Shown: one piece after another, positions 13,401-27,700 of the stretch
Position numbering within the stretch: the first letter of the stretch is position 1
Layout: the number at the start of each line of letters is the position of its first letter
Assembly (NCBI GenBank): GCA_964035795.1
Contig: OZ038320.1
Coordinates: 17,688,589 to 17,752,588 of the forward strand
From: Pterobdella sp. o SKG-2022
Taxonomy: Eukaryota > Annelida > Clitellata > Hirudinida > Piscicolidae
Length of the DNA: 64,000 nucleotides
Reading direction: 5' to 3'
Program-made: the position numbers and the translations under genes
Notes under the pieces: model-generated
The model's input: the letters and a program-made list of their open reading frames with translations, nothing else
Told to the model about the DNA's origin: nothing
Databases searched by the model: none

Positions 13401-15783
13401 ATTTTTAAACAACTATTAATGAAATGGTACCAAATTTATCGATAATGCATCTATTTAAAATTACTCCACATTAGTCATATCGTTTATACAAACTTGAGTC
13501 ACTTTGCCTACTACTATTGGTTGTTTACAAATATTCATTTGGGCAAAAAAAAATCTAAAAAAATTAATTAAAAGTTTAAAAAAACTAGAATAGAAATTTC
13601 ATGAATAAAAAATAGAAATAAATTTTGTGGAAAGATTGTAGCGTTTTGTGCACCTAATGCAGTGTGGTAGTTGGCTAACGGGAGTTAGTGATTTATTGGC
13701 TAATCTATTACTTCTGCAAAACTCGGAGGTATCTTATTTAACTATATTTTTGTTTCATTTATCTCATGTTTAAAACGTGGAAATTGCTTTATCCAAATCA
13801 TCTCTAACTTCAAGCATCATTAATATCCTGAATCGGTTTTGAAATTTAGGTTTTAGTGTTGTTGAAAAAAATGAATTAAATTTTAATTCGACTTTTGAAA
13901 ACTTTGCAACTGCAAATGCGCAAAAGCATAATTACTGACGTTTCTGTTTTTTTTTGACAGAATAATTTTGTGTTGCTAATCGGATTGCTATGTCGTTATG
14001 AATCAATCAATCAGAAAATTTCCAATATATTAACAGAGTTTATATGAATAAGTAATTCTTATTTAAGAACACCAATGTTGAAAATATGCGTTTAGTATCT
14101 GGCAAGTTTCTATTTGAAAGTTCGTAACAAAAAAAATTGATTTGATAGATGAAATTTTGAAGAAAAAATTTTGAAAAACTTGAATTTAAGCTTTTTTCTT
14201 ATGTTATGCACAACTTAATGTTTTCAAAAGTTAGCACAAAACCGAAATAAAGGCGTTTTATAGGGGATGGATTAGCAAAATGAGCGTTTGTAATATTACT
14301 TTTAGAAATAACCTCATATTACTGGCAACATAAACTTCAAAGAAATAATTCAAAAATTTTTTTTGATTGGAATGATGAATGACTAGCGGGAGAAATTATG
14401 ACAAGCCAAACAAAACTGTTGAAAGTGCATGGAAAAGCTTAATAACAAAGCATCAAGTATTGGAAAAACTAATGCTAATAGTTTTGTAAACATTATAAGA
14501 AAAAATAATTGCTACGTTTAAAAACCATTCTCTTGAGTATAGGCTAAGTCTAATAAATATGGAAAAGTATATTTTAAAAAATCTTGATGGAAAATAGGTA
14601 AAAAATCTGCAAAATTATGCAGTAACGTGACAATAAAGCACACTTTTCAAGTTTTTTTGAAGCAAGTTTGATGTGCGACTCTGTTTTAATGCGTAATGAA
14701 AATTGGAAAACAACTCCTATTAACTCTGTAGGATTCTAGTTTCACCATCTTTAAGAAAGTTCCCGAAAAAAATTAATCAAAGTATTACTTTTACTTATTT
14801 TTGAAATTTTCTATTTTGAATATAAAATATTGAATTTGAAAAAAAACAGTTGTATCAGATAGTGTATTTAATCTATTGAGTAGAACTCCGTTTTTGCTCG
14901 AACTAAACGTGAAGCCTTCTATACATTCCATCTTTGCAAGCCCTTAAAAGCATGAATATTTCACAACATTCACTTTGAGAGCATTTGATTGTATTTTTGA
15001 CGTTTATAATCACTTCACTATTTTGTATACGTTCACAATCACTTATACAAAATAAGCAAAAAACACTTTTGTGAGCACATAAAACAAAAGTATTTTCTAA
15101 TTCTAAAACTTAACATGCGTAAAATTTCTAGCATTTTCTGTTGACATATTTAAAAATGAAAGATTTTAATGCATTTGTTAAGACAGCAAAATGCTTTAAT
15201 TTTCAATAAGCTTAGTCTCATTTAGCATGTTATCATGTTTAATGAGACTGACTGACAAATGAATAAAGATATTTTGAAAACCTTCAATTTTGCATCGGTT
15301 AAATAAGTAGACATTTGACACGTTTAAAAAATTGTTTGTATACTCCAAAAAAAATGTTGAAAAGTCAAAAGAATGCCAAAAAGTTTCAAAAAATTAATTA
15401 AAAAATTTTTTTTTTTCAAATAATTTGAATTTTTAAACAAACATAAACGTTTGTAATATATATTCAAAACTTGTTTAAATGATGATAAACTTGTCCACAG
15501 GTTTCAAGAAATCAAACCCGAACCTAAAAAAACGCTCTTTGATTGAAATCAAATCTCAAATTGGATGGGTGTCTTAAAAGTGAAAACTACACAACTTTGA
15601 AGTGTTTTGCGTAACAAGCTACTTCAAAGAAACATTTGCCCAGCTCTAATGACAACTCACATAAAAATAATTTAACACGTTAATTCATATGTGAATCAAT
15701 GAAATTTGTCAGTTTCAAACTAATGCATTTTTTTAAAATAATTTTCTAAAAATTTTAAAATAAAATCTATATTAATTTTCATT
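10489..15783. other. Gene-poor AT-rich interval between ASH1 and neurexin
   Basis: I find no protein family, RNA gene or recognisable transposon here. Short open frames at 11421-11681 (-), 11790-11972 (-) and 12081-12266 (+) have no domain and are of the length expected by chance. A small inverted repeat occurs near 15211-15248. Regulatory elements or a 5' UTR exon of the neurexin gene may be present but cannot be recognised by eye. Confidence 0.4.
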
Positions 15784-18700
15784 ATGTTTTATTATAAAAA
15801 GTCTTCACTTACTTTAAAAGCTCCGTTTTTTTTTTCTTGGATTTATTTATTGTCTGTTTTTATATTTTTAACAGTGTTTTCATCATTAGTTTCTGCGTTA
15901 ACGTCTTCAATTTTTTCTTCATCACACTTGTCGCATGCTCCATCGAATATGATATCATCGATATCTTCATCATCCACTTTTTCATCATTATTACAACCCA
16001 CATTTTCCCTTATAACTTCACCATCACAACCGATTCCTTTTGCTTTTTATTTGCCAAAGTTAACAACTAAGACAACACTAACGACATCAAGAACAAACGT
16101 CTCCAAAACAATGAAATTATTTGCGAACAAAAAAATGAAAAATAAAAAAGGAAAACAAAATTCTTTTTCTTCTTTTCCATCCCCATTCCTCAAACTATCA
16201 GCACAAGTACCTTCGACGTTGACATTCTACGCAATCCTTCCATTAGCACTATCTTCATCTGAATTATCCTCCATTAGACGATATGCTACTGCCAAAAACA
16301 AAAACACCCTTTCAGACACTAAAACTTTATCAACTTTCACAAGGGCAATATTCACGAACTATCAAAAAAATATGAAAAAAGTTGTGTTTTTACCAAATAA
16401 TTTCAAGTATTCACTTGCAGCACAAAGATTTTCTGACAATTTAATTTTTATGGACAAGAAACCGAGTTTTTGTAAACTAAAAAGATTTCCGTTGCTACGG
16501 TATTTTTCGCAAATTTTTTTCAGAAATTACAGTAAGCCTACGATAAAATTTTCCGAAAGAAAACAAATAATACAAAAAAATAGTTTAGAAATGCTGTTGA
16601 TACCTGTTCATGACAAAAACTCTGTTGGTTCAACAACAAAATACACCACTCAAACAATTCTTGAGGATGAAATGAATGATCAATTAAAAGTGAGACCAGG
16701 ATTTTTTGACAATTTCTCAAAAAACGCAGCCCCACAAAACCATAATGTCTCTGAGCATTTACACAAGCAAATATTCGCACAATCAATCAATCGATCCATT
16801 TCTTGTAGCAAAATACAAAAGAAAAGTATGATAAAAAAAGCTGATGAAAAAGAAACGAAATTTTTACGTATAGTCAGAAATTTCATTTATAAAAGAAATT
16901 TATTGAGGTATGCGAGTAAAAATGCAAAAAATAAGTTTTTTCCTCATTCGATGAAACAAATTGCACTGAACATGAAAAAATTCATTATTCAATTAATATT
17001 TAAATTGGAAGAGCAAAAAAGAAAAATTTTTCCCATCCAGAAAACTCAACTTCACAAACACTTCACTTTAAATAAAGTAATTAATCCACACAAAGCAACA
17101 TATGAATGCTCTCCAGGTCTTTGTTTAATTTTTAATAATTTGAAAACATGTTTTCTGCTCGATAAATTAAATATTAATAAATTTATCCCATCTTTTTCAA
17201 CAAACAAAAAATCAGTAGTGAATAGTTCATCTGCAAGAAAGATAAAACTTGCAAGAATGAAAAGGAGTGCTCTATCAACACAGCTAAAATCACGTTTGCA
17301 AAAAGAAATTCTACAGCCGGTGACGTTGCCTCATTACACATCTTTATCACAATTCTCATCTTTTTCATCATCATCCTTTTCCTCATCTACTTTCACTTTC
17401 AAGTCATCTTCATCATTCATCACAACCAAATGGAAAATACATTCCACGTTTTCTATCAAGTTCAAGGTTTCTATAATTTTGATAAATTTAAAATAAAAAT
17501 AATGTGAAGTCAAATTTAAAATCACATTAAATCAATTGGCTGCTGATATAAATGAGAAAAATGACCCGAGCAAAAGCTTCATCTGAAAGTAACATATTAG
17601 GCATATTTGGTGTAATTAATAATGCTTATATTCAAAAATGCTCTCAAATTTCAATTTTTCATTTTTTTTTTTGAGAAATAAAAATTCTTAATTAAAATTA
17701 TTTGAAACGCACGATCATTAAGTAAAGAAAATTTTTCAAAATCTTTCTTAATTCAAATTCAACTTGAAATTATAAAATGCATTATGAAAATAGAAATTTT
17801 TTTTGAAATCTCAAAAATTGGAAATGTGTTCAAAGGTTGTTATTTTGACGTGAAGCAAAAAAAAATTTGGCCATTAATATTGCGTGTTTTGTTTTTTACT
17901 ATATTATGGGTACGTACAACCTCCAAACATCTTAATAAAGTTTTTATGCTGCCAATTTCCTCTGAGAAAAATAATCCTTTATGTTTGAAGGTTATTTGTG
18001 AGTAAATTCATAGGTTTCTGAATACAAACAATACTGAAGGAGGAAGATCGTAAAGATTATAAGTATTTCGGGCGATTGCAAACATGTATTTGGAGGTAAT
18101 AGATAAAATCTAAGGCAACACGAAATTAATAATGGCAAAAATGATGAGAAAGAGATTTTAATCAAGAAAACACGGGAATGTAACGTGAAAAAGATGACGG
18201 GCTTAAAGGACAGAGGAGGAAAGGCTCGTTTAATGACAGGCCATAATACAATAATTTTATTAGAAGACACCTTTATTCACATATTCAAAGATTTTCATTC
18301 TTATTACTCCGAAAATATAGTGGAATATAAAATATTTCATTGTTATATGAAAGATAGAGCTTTCAAACTCCATATAGAAATAAATTCAGAAAATCGTTTT
18401 TTTGATGTTACATTAGCTCCCACTACTTGAATAAATCCCTCTTGACTTATAAAATAATAGTGGCATTGAACCATTGAATATAAATATCATTATTTAAACA
18501 AGCTTCTAATATACGAAAAAACTTGTGTGTATTTTCAAATGGTTTTAGTTGTTTTTTTAAATTTTATGATAATATTTTAGTTTCAATAGTTCTTAATAAA
18601 AATTAAACTCGAAAAGTTTAAGCGCATTCAAAATCAACACTAATGCATTGTTGCTGTTACCGACTTCTGTTATCTTGTAAAATGCCTTCTGTTCAGAAAA

Positions 18701-21700
18701 GGTTTGAACTAACTTCAATCATTAGATGCAAATCTGCTTAGAATAAGTTTCGCCAACTTTTTCCCATTCTTCTTAACTCTCAACTTGTTTTTGCATTCAG
18801 AGCTCAAAATTAAAACGTATACGTTGGACGGTATTGCAGTATGGAAATGTGGGGCTTAGAAAAACTTCGTTTGAAGCGCAATGACCACTTTGATTCGATG
18901 GGTTTGCAAAGCCAAGGTTGAGGGTAGAATCAGTGCAAAAATTTTGTACGAAAAACTAGGCATCCAGTAAATTGAAATAGTGTTGCGTTGTCAGAGCTTG
19001 AGGTGGTTTGGTCATGTTGTGCACAGCTCAGGTTTAATTTCGAAAGTCAGAGAAGTAAAGATGTATGGTGATAAAAGACCTCGTATTCCGAAAATGACTT
19101 GAGAAAAGTTGCTAAAGGAAAATCGAGTGATATTCAACACAATGAAGAATGATCCATATGGCCACCTCACTAGGAAGATGATTTTTAAAAAGCCTCACTT
19201 TTGCTGAGAAAAAGAACTCTAACAGAAAGATGATAGCGATCAGGCATTAATTTTTAGATTAAATAAAAAGATTTTTTCTACTGTGTTGAAGTATTCCTCA
19301 AATCCACTTGTTAAATTTTTCTAATTGTATCGACAGTCATTTAGAATGTTTTAAATTGAAATTTTCCAAATCTTCAATTAGTTCAATGCTGGAACTCAGG
19401 TTTATAGTGAAAAAGCACAGCCATTAGGAGTTTTATCATGTTCTTTCTTCAATCCTTTCGCTTTCCCATGAAAACATTTAAATATTCTTAAGTTTGAAAA
19501 CTTTTTGTTCAGAATAAAAATAAGATGTTTGTGACAGTAATAAAACTTGCGATTTAAATGATTTGATCCAAGACTTGAGTTTATTTTTAAATTTTATGAA
19601 AGCGTGAAAAGAAACTTGTATTGCAAAAGCATAAATAGATTAATGTAAAAAAATTCAAGTTAAAAAATAATAGAAAAAATTTTTTTATTTTTATCCAAGT
19701 TTTGAATCTCAAATTCAAAAACTCTAAACGCTGAAAAACAAAGCGTCATGACTGGGCATGTGTCGACAATGTCCCTTTAATGTATATAGAAAAAATCTAT
19801 TTAAGAGGATTGCATGATTCCACTTTTTACAGCTATCTGTTAAGTCTCGAATTTCGACACTTAATGACAGTCTACGATGCTGTTTAAAATTCAATAATTT
19901 TGCTCAGTTTTTTTAATCGATTTTTTAAGTATTAGTTTGATTGAAGTGTATGCAAACACTTTGTTTTGTCTTCCTAATCGATACATTAGAATGATATGTG
20001 AATTCAAAACAGCATCATGCGTTTTTTGCAATAAAATAATTGATCTTTCTGGTGAAGTTATCCTTTTGTTATAAGAAATTACTCTAAAAGCATGTTGTTT
20101 ATTTAATATGTCATTTGTCTTAATGAAACATTAAAAACAAGAAAATCATTGAAAAAATGTTAATTTGAATCTAAAAAATAATTCTTCTCTTGAGCTGAAG
20201 CTTAATAAATCAAACATTTTTCAAACTAAAAATAAGTACTGAAAAAATTTTCACCGAGTATTTGGGAGTTTATTTTGCATATAAAAACTTATTTCAATCA
20301 TTGTGCCTTCAAGATTACCATCGTATACAGACAATTTTTCTTAGAACACAATAAAAACACATTATTTTATTTTTTATATGCATAGTGGTTTTTAAGAAAT
20401 TGCAGATAGAAAGATTATCAATTTATTGGCCTGAAATTGCTACCGAACAAATTTGTTGCCGTAAATACTATTTCTATATACCTTGAAAACGTCTATTGGA
20501 GACTATTGAAAACTATTTTAAAATTTTATTTCAGAGTTTCAATATTACGAATAAATTGTCACTTTTCTAGCCTAAATTGATTTAAGATCTAATTTGATAT
20601 ATTCATGACTCTAACTAGTTTTTAATTCAATTCAACGAAAAAACACATCAAATTCAGTAAACACTTTATGTCTATTTTTTGATTTTTTTTAAAATTTATT
20701 ATACTGGAGAATTTCGTTTGTTAGTGTTAAACCATTAACCACATTACGTAATTTTTTTACAAAAATCAAGATATCATTCGATGAATGTCAATTTTTTGTG
20801 TTAACAAAATTCAATATTGGACAAATTAATTAAATTACGAATTTAGATAGTGATAACCAAGCACACTCCATAAAAGCTTTTTATTCACTAATTTTCTATC
20901 GAACGCTGTTATATTAGCCAAATTAATTTAGAAATTTGAAAAGATAATACTTTCTAAAAAATTTTCGTATAGTAGTTGTTTGAATGTAACATATATATGT
21001 AATACTCAATATAAAACAATAAAATCTCTTGGCAGTTTGTTGTATATTCTTACATTTTAAAATCAACTAAGTTTGATGAATAATTTATAATTTTGAAAAT
21101 TGCTTCGAAAAATGGATCGGCTATTTATGACGTTTTTATTGTATAATTTATGAATCAATTCTTGAAACACAGATAAGAACCTACGAGAAAAATTGTCTTC
21201 TGCTTTATTCGAGTTCGAACGAAGCTGAAAAGGACTTCATTGCTTTAGAAATTGTCGATGGAGTCTTGAGACTGGTTTACAATACTGGTAATGGTCCCAG
21301 ACTTCTAGAAGCTAAAAAAAGTTTTGATCACAAACTCCACTACAATGGCCACAATGGTTTTATCAATAAAAGAAGTTCTGGTTTTAAAAAAGGTTTGATT
21401 AAAAATTTAAATGTTTCCAGTAACGGCAACGTTAATAGTTCAAAAAATGGGTCTATAAATGCCAATAAAAAGAACTGCTCTAATTCGGAAGCTATCGATC
21501 CCCAAAAAGGTAACAAGAAAAATTTGAAAAATATTTTTGAAAATATCATCGTTAAAAATTACGAAAACAATGTTACTGCAAATTCATTTAGCAAACCATT
21601 GCAAAAACCTAAAACAATTACTATGAAATTACATAAAGGAATAAGAGATGAAATAAAAAATTACTCAATTTCAAATTTGAAAAAAACACGTTTCGAAAGC

Positions 21701-24700
21701 CAAGATATGAAATTTGAAAAGACAAGGGATAAGATGTACCTTGATGAAGGTTTTATTAACCACACTTCTGAAATTAACAATCTGAATAATATAACAAAAC
21801 TCATAAGAATCATTCTTCTTGAAACTTTGAAACAAAAAAACAATGTCAAAAATCGAAAGACTAAGACAAAGAAAAATGATATAGAAACTGATAGTAGGGA
21901 AAAGGAAGCAGGCAAGAACCTCGATTCTATAAATGGAAATTTCAATAAAAAACAAGCTCAAAAATCAAATTTTTTTAAATTGGATACAAACAGACGTTTA
22001 CAGGTGCAGAATAATGAAGACAAAAAAAACACACAAAAATATAAGAAAATAGCTGTTTTTTGTTTCCAAATTGGAACTAAATTTGCTAAAAACAATTTTA
22101 TGAAAAACATTAAACAAAGAAAAATCGAAAAAAATTTGAATGAAAATAATAATAATGAATGTGAAAACAAATTTCATAATATGCACATAATTTCCAGAAA
22201 GATTTTCAAAAGACAAAAAGATGGAGTAATAATTGTCGTTTTAATTAACAGGAGGGAGGAGACGGATCGTCAAACCAAAATTCTTACTGGCTATATTTTT
22301 AAAAAGATTTTTCGTGAAACAAAAAATAAAAAAAACAAAAATAATAGAAATAAAAAAATTATTCCGAAAAAAAACGGAAACAATAATTCAGTTTTTTTCT
22401 TGAAGGTTTTTAAGTTTGAAACCAGCGGATGTAGGCAACAGAAAAATGAAACAGTTTTCCAAATTGCAGCTTGTTTTATCATTATAAGAAGTTTTATTGA
22501 AAATTTTCAAAACAGTCTTTGTTTAAATAAAGGTATTTTTTTGACATTTACGGCAAACCATAACAATGACATTTCTAATATCATTGAAGTATTTAATGAC
22601 TACCATAAAAGCAATCAAAAAGAATATATCATTTTTTATGCCAAATTAAATGAAAAAACTGACATTAATTCAAAAAAAATCAAAAATATAAAAGATATTG
22701 AAAATAATAAGGATGGCAGCGAGTTCAAATACAACATTCTCAACAAACAACTATTGAATAAACTCAACACGATTTTTGTTTTCCAAATAAAAGCAGTTAA
22801 TAAAAACAATGAAAACAAGACGAATATCAAAAACCATAAGCACAACGTGCTTTTTAATTTACTGAAGTCTCTCACAAGAAGGGTGCGAAGGAAATTGAAA
22901 GAACATCATTTTGAATTGAAGAAAAGTGCTGATGCTAAGTGGATGAGACACCGATGTTTTCCATCAAACACAGTCTATAAATATTTTTCATGTTTATCAT
23001 TTTTGATTCCAAGCGTAGATGAACAAATACTTTTTTCACTCAATGCTGAAAACACCTCTTATAATCTAAAAAACAGTTCCCAAAAGCCTAAAACTTTAAT
23101 CTTCGTGCTTGAAGTAAATATGAAACTTATAAAAAAATTCACTTCAATTAATTTCGATTTGAATAAAAATGCTTTCCACATGTTGCTTGCGTTCCTGCCT
23201 CCACAAGCGGTCCCTACCTTCCTTTTTGTCAACTTGCCAATTTTTCAATTAATTAAAACTCCATTTCAAAACTTGAAAAGGCATCGTTTTAAAATATATT
23301 CTTGCTTCATAATGCCATTAAATTCATTCAAAGATCTTGATGAATGTATCTTGGAGGTAATGAATTTGAAAATACTTCTACTTCAGCCAAGTGTTAAAGG
23401 TTAGTCTAAAATAAAAGATGTATTCAGTTGTTTTTTTAAAAATGTTTTTGAAGCTAGCAAATGGACTTAAATCTAGAAAGATTTTAATCATTGCTTTGGA
23501 ATGATATTCTTTTCACCTAAAAATCAACAAAAAAATTGCTTAAAATGAACGATTTTCTTTCCAGACTCCATGAATCCTTAGAAACAACAAAAATATTTCC
23601 TAAATAAAGAATTGTCAAAGATTTTCTGAATACAAATTACAAAATTCTCGTGAAATTACATGCTTTTGAAATATTTGGTAAGTTTTGAGAAAATATTATT
23701 TTCAAGCACTGAAATGCCAACAACATCCCCAAAATTAAAAAAATTGTCAACTGATAATTTCCATGTCACATTCTTATATCTCTTGGAAGAATGTAGAACA
23801 AATTTTCATAAATAACATAACGCAGTTTTATTTTGCAATTTTCCATCTATATTTTTTAGAGTTTAAAACATAGAAAATTTTATTTTTATAAAAATTCATC
23901 TTTTAAAAATAAAATCATTTTTGGGAAAAAGTCTTTGATGATAGACTAGCTTTGTAAAGGTAGGAGTTGAAAAAAAGGAGATGGAAAATACAAATTGATC
24001 ATAACTACGTAGAAAATATTTGAGCATTGCAAGTTATAATTGAGAATGTAACTCATAGTAGTAGAAGCATTTGATAGTTTCACAAGATAACTGTCATGTC
24101 TCTCCTTTTTGGGTATGGGCATTTAGGTGAAAAACCTCAAAAGAAAGCCAACTTAGAGGAAGGGTTTTGCGTAGTGTTTGATTTGAAAAATGTTTCAAGT
24201 GCACCCGGCTTGTGAGTCACAAATTGCCTTCAAGCACAACCACTGCATCTAGGCAATGTTAAAAAAATGACGATAATAAAGTTAGACAGGTTCTTATCTT
24301 TTATTAGTAATAGTCAACGCCCACTGTAAATATTTTTTATCGATATATCGTGAAAATCATAAGATTACATATTTGAAGGAAAGCAAAAGTTACTAGAGTT
24401 TTTCTAAAATTAAAAATACGCTGAAAAAATTATTCCATGTATTTTCAAAAAGTCGAAAAAATAGTATATGAGCGAAGATGGAGAATAAATATACCATATG
24501 ACAGATCTTTTATTTATCGACCAGCTTTTTGATTCTTACCACATGCAAATTTAAATTTTTCTTTTTAGTGAATGTAAAAAAGTCAATAATTAAAATAACA
24601 ATGAGTGATGGATGTTTGGAGAACGATGAACTGTTGTATTTAGAAACAATGCTGAATAAGAGTTCAAAAGAAATGTTGCGTTTTGATTCAAACCACAAAT

Positions 24701-27700
24701 GAATTTAATGTTTTCAAACGTATTTATACCACGAAGTAGCTTAAGCTGTATAAAGATAATATTCTAATATTTTTAGCTACTTTAATTATACTATTTGAAA
24801 AGCAATGAAAGTAATTTTCATAATAAACCTTGAATTGTTTCAAAAATAAAATTTTTGATTTATTTTATTAAAAACATATGAAAAGAAAATAAAAATAAAT
24901 ATCAAAAGATAATATTTCTGCTCCACCAGCGGTCTTCTGATGAAACTTAATACCAAAAGTTTAATTGACTGTGTCAACATCTTTTTGCAATTATAACCAA
25001 CAATAATTAATTTTATTTTATTCAACATACTTATTACATTGAATTTTGGAACATTTTATCAAGACCAAACAACTTTTATAAAGACCATTTCAAAATTATA
25101 ACTTAGAATTACGCTTTAGTTTTAGTATAATAAGAATAAAAAAATTTTAATTTCAATAAGACCAAAACACGTTTAAATGTTTACTTTTCAGATAAAATGT
25201 GTGTCAAAGTAATGAAAAGCCCGATTGTCAAACAAGTAGAGCCCTCTCAAGGTGACATCTTCAAACTACTCAGATACTTGCGAAATAAACTTTACAACAA
25301 AACTGTAAATTCAAATGAATCATTCGAGTTCGATTTTCTAAGAAAAACTCAAAAGTATGACTTTCTAGACTGGGAATTTCCGTTGACAATAGAAAATAAC
25401 TCTGAAGTTTTTTTAGTCAAAAAAGTGAATAATAAAATGAATTATCGACACAAAAAATACAAATTTAAAAATTCTAATAATATTGTAAAAAGAATTGTGG
25501 AATTTGAAAAAAAATATAAATTCACAAAAAAAGTAAAGAACCAACAAGCTTCTGTAAAAACCAGAAACAATTTACTACCAACCAAAACTTCAGTTAAATT
25601 CTATGAAAATTATTATTTTAAAAATAAAAGCAATACAAAGATCAGAAAGCGTAAAAGCATGCAAGTTGATAAAATGTTTAGTAGGAGAAAAAAGCATGAT
25701 TTAAATACTAGGCAATCTAATAAAAACATTGTTTCCAGCAGCAAAAAAAATGAAACAATCAGTATTTATCAAAACAATTTAATTCATGAAAACAATTTTT
25801 TTGGGAATATTAATAAATCAATCAAATGCTCGATAAAAAATGTGAATTATTTTTTCTGTATGGATGCTATCTACAACTTTGATCTAGTGGCAAAGAAACT
25901 GAAAAATAATATGATTGAAAGATTCATTTTGTTTATCAATTCTAAAATTGAAAATTTAAAAAAGCTGGAAACAATGAAAAATGGTCTTATAAAAACTTCT
26001 CCAACCACAAAAACCGTAAAGAAGAAAAGGAGTGTTAATCAAAAGAAAGTCATTCGACGCAGCACCCAGCATTATTACAGGCTTCAAAATGATTTTTCCA
26101 GTAAGAAAAGTTTCAAAAAATCAGCAAAAAATCCTCAAAACGTAAAAAGATATTTAGAAAGCGAAAATACTAAAAACTTGTTTGAAACCAATAAATACAT
26201 GAAAGTCTACTCCAAAGATTCCTCCCAACGTGTCAAAATGCCTGTATCTGGCTTGCATGGGACATCCATAGCACTCAACGATGAAGACTGGCACGAGATT
26301 GAGGTTAGCAGAAAAAACAAGCACACACAGAGCATCACCGTGGATGGCCATGTGTTTTATGACGTCACTCACAATGCTCGGTAAGAGGAGTGAGGTTCTA
26401 AAATTTAGTTTTTTTTTATGTAATTTTAACTTAGGATTCTAACTTTTATAAATGGTTTATTCAACTGTATGGATTTTGTTCATGACTGGTTGTATTTAAA
26501 ATGGTAGTTAAATAAGGGAGATTTTGGACTGTATGCATACAATTTCAGAAGAAATTTTTTTTTATTTATGATTAGAATATTGTTTAAAACAAAATTCTTC
26601 ATTGACGACTTGGAAAGGTTGATGCCTACAAAACATTAAACACATGTTATGATCGTATTGAGTTATTCTCTTATTCAAAAACTGTCAAAATATTTAAAAA
26701 CTTCAAAATAAATTTTAAACTCGTGGAATTAAATTTTTTAAAAGTTTTTTTTAAATACTGAACATTTTGATGATTTTTGGTGTGTGATAAAGAAATATTT
26801 CAAGCTGACGTATACTGAACACATTTCAAAGATACATAAAAATTCCAAATTTATGTTTGAATCCACAAAGACTTTGTGAATTTTTTTTTCTCATTAAATA
26901 TATGTTTTAACTATTTAAACTTAAAATGTTAAAGAAAAGGATTTTGGAAACTGAGTTGGAAAATGATATTCGGATGAGGATTTTATCACAAAATATTCAT
27001 ACTACGGTGAATTATTTACATTCTCAGACTTTGCAAATTAGTTCAACTATCAAGTGAAATATTCATTTTAGAAGCATTTTTTAAAATTTGTTTCACAAAT
27101 TTTTGGAAATTTAATTAAAATATAAAAAAAGATTAAAAATTATGAGCCACACTAATTTTTTTTTATTTCAAAATTTAAAATATTATTATGCTCGTTATTT
27201 TTTTTAAATTTACACTTACTAAATTTCAATGTTTTTTTTACTGAACAATTTATAAGCAAAAATTTTGAATATTCGATCAATTATCAATTTATTAATTCAC
27301 AGTTCAGTTCACTTTGACCTCAACGATGTTGTCTACATTGGAGGAGCACCCAAAAATATAATGGACTCCTTACCCAGAAAAGTCACATCCATTAAAGGCT
27401 TTCATGGCTGCATGAAAGATGTCAGGTTGAATGGGAAACTTAAAAAACTGGTATATAAAAATGACATTATTGAAGAAACAAACACTAAAAACAAAAATCG
27501 TAGTGAGATCGGTGAAGAGAATAATCTCAAAAGTAATGATGTTAGGGTTGATAGAACTGATCGGAAAAACATTAGCTCAACAACCGAACACAATTCGACA
27601 TCAGCATCGAAAATACACAATCTGATAGCGTCATCATCGGACATTCTGCAGGGCTGCCATGGTGAGATGCCTGTGTTGGAAATAACTTTAAAATGCAGCA

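Noticed and set aside
15784..17496. The 570-codon frame as a separate secreted protein
   Set aside because: Its last 25 codons form the first LNS strand, and the donor after residue 561 matches the phase of the next LNS exon. Treated as neurexin exon 1.
18185..18430. 81-codon plus-strand frame in neurexin intron 1
   Set aside because: No family resemblance found, chance length for the region, adjacent to a LINE relic. Not supported as a gene.
21340..22875. Several minus-strand frames of 63-96 codons rich in Phe/Leu/Ile
   Set aside because: They are reverse-complement shadows of the Lys/Asn-rich neurexin insertion; complementing AAA/AAT codons gives TTT/ATT. No start context, splice logic or domain.
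21266..23404. The long open frame as an independent intronless gene
   Set aside because: Its 5' part is an unmistakable LNS half that continues an upstream LNS exon in phase 0, and its end splices in phase to the next exon. It is an exon of neurexin.
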